Shown piece by piece: positions 41,165-41,325 of a stretch of DNA of 41,325 bases. Position numbers and translations under genes: made by a program. Under the pieces are notes generated by a model that saw only the letters and a list, made by a program, of their open reading frames with translations, did no database searches and was not told where the DNA came from. Position 1 is the stretch's first letter, and each line of letters opens with the position of its first letter. This DNA comes from Acidobacteriota bacterium (GTDB lineage: Bacteria; Acidobacteriota; Aminicenantia; Aminicenantales; Saccharicenantaceae): assembly GCA_028749115.1 (NCBI GenBank), contig JAQURD010000004.1:112082-153406 (forward strand), read 5' to 3'.

Positions 41165-41325
41165 ATGATAAGGAAAAAGTTTGTTAAGTCAGGCAAGTGG
41201 AGAACATTAGAATGGTTTTGGAATGTTAAAACTGCAGCTTTTTTTAGAGCGCCTGAAGGTGCTCAAGTAAAAATTCGTTATGACTGGAAGGATCGCCAGA
41301 AAAAAACACTAGATGGGGTAAATTA
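41165..41325 (+). CDS. Hypothetical protein, cut by the window end
   Basis: ATG 41165 is preceded by AAGGAGGTGGAG, a strong ribosome site, and the frame stays open to the end (53 codons). The visible part is basic and aromatic (KSGKWRTLEWFWNVKTAAFF, then KIRYDWKDRQKKTLDG) without a signal peptide. Phrases such as GAQVKIRYDW suggest a beta-sandwich surface protein, but no family is recognised. Confidence 0.6.
   Translation, partial: MIRKKFVKSGKWRTLEWFWNVKTAAFFRAPEGAQVKIRYDWKDRQKKTLDGVN

Noticed and set aside
1-41325. CRISPR array, prophage or retron
   Set aside because: No regularly spaced repeats, cas genes, phage structural genes or reverse transcriptase were seen on either strand.

Overview
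The window reads as about 41 kb of chromosome from a Gram-negative (diderm) bacterium of moderate GC. Evidence for two membranes: several outer-membrane beta-barrel proteins ending in aromatic residues, a BamD-like TPR lipoprotein, many lipobox proteins and two L,D-transpeptidases. The mix of a DUF507 pair, a dnaK-dnaJ-hspR operon without grpE, and a compact nusA-infB-DUF503-rbfA-nrnA-truB operon suggests an Acidobacteriota/Aminicenantota-type lineage. That placement is inference from gene content; no marker gene settles it.

Layout. 1-352: end of a beta-barrel gene and a strong terminator. 565-1130: two tandem DUF507 genes on the minus strand. 1233-6642 (minus): the translation/transcription operon nusA, infB, DUF503, rbfA, nrnA, truB, driven by a good promoter at 6682-6710. 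6729-8060: miaB (minus). 8152-14342 (minus): PASTA protein, rpe, BamD-like lipoprotein, beta-barrel protein, secreted subtilase, recN, tightly packed. 14572-17183 (plus): threonine aldolase and dihydrolipoamide dehydrogenase. 17237-19615 (minus): a TetR regulator, two very small ORFs and a radical SAM enzyme, with a perfect palindromic operator over the tetR promoter. 19816-21171: malic enzyme. 21771-25077 (plus): an envelope operon of a helical lipoprotein, a lipoprotein L,D-transpeptidase, a membrane-anchored L,D-transpeptidase and a third protein that looks like a transpeptidase fold without its catalytic motif, behind a roughly 240-nt leader. 25235-28905: dnaK-dnaJ-hspR. 29093-30723: a sigma-70 family factor overlapping a DnaC/IstB-like ATPase. 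31365-31440: tRNA-Asn.

From the tRNA onward the window becomes accessory in character: a methyltransferase followed by a string of GC-rich hairpins, a beta-barrel gene, a two-frame gene joined at an A8 run, a decayed IS3-family element, a secreted caspase-fold (clan CD) peptidase candidate, a small lipoprotein, a TPR-PDZ protein, a DnaJ-type cysteine-rich protein and a gene cut by the window end.

The most promising undescribed system is the peptidase/lipoprotein pair at 36227-38201. The segment just before the peptidase catalytic domain and the C-terminal half of the lipoprotein share the same module (key shared motif DGNEL followed by hydrophobics, LG, then R and L/I), suggesting a propeptide and a free-standing propeptide-like inhibitor or chaperone. 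Next are the TetR/small-ORF/radical SAM operon, the envelope operon with paralogous modules and a pseudo-transpeptidase, and the A8 slippery junction at 34237-34244. All coordinates and motifs were read by eye; no database search was possible.
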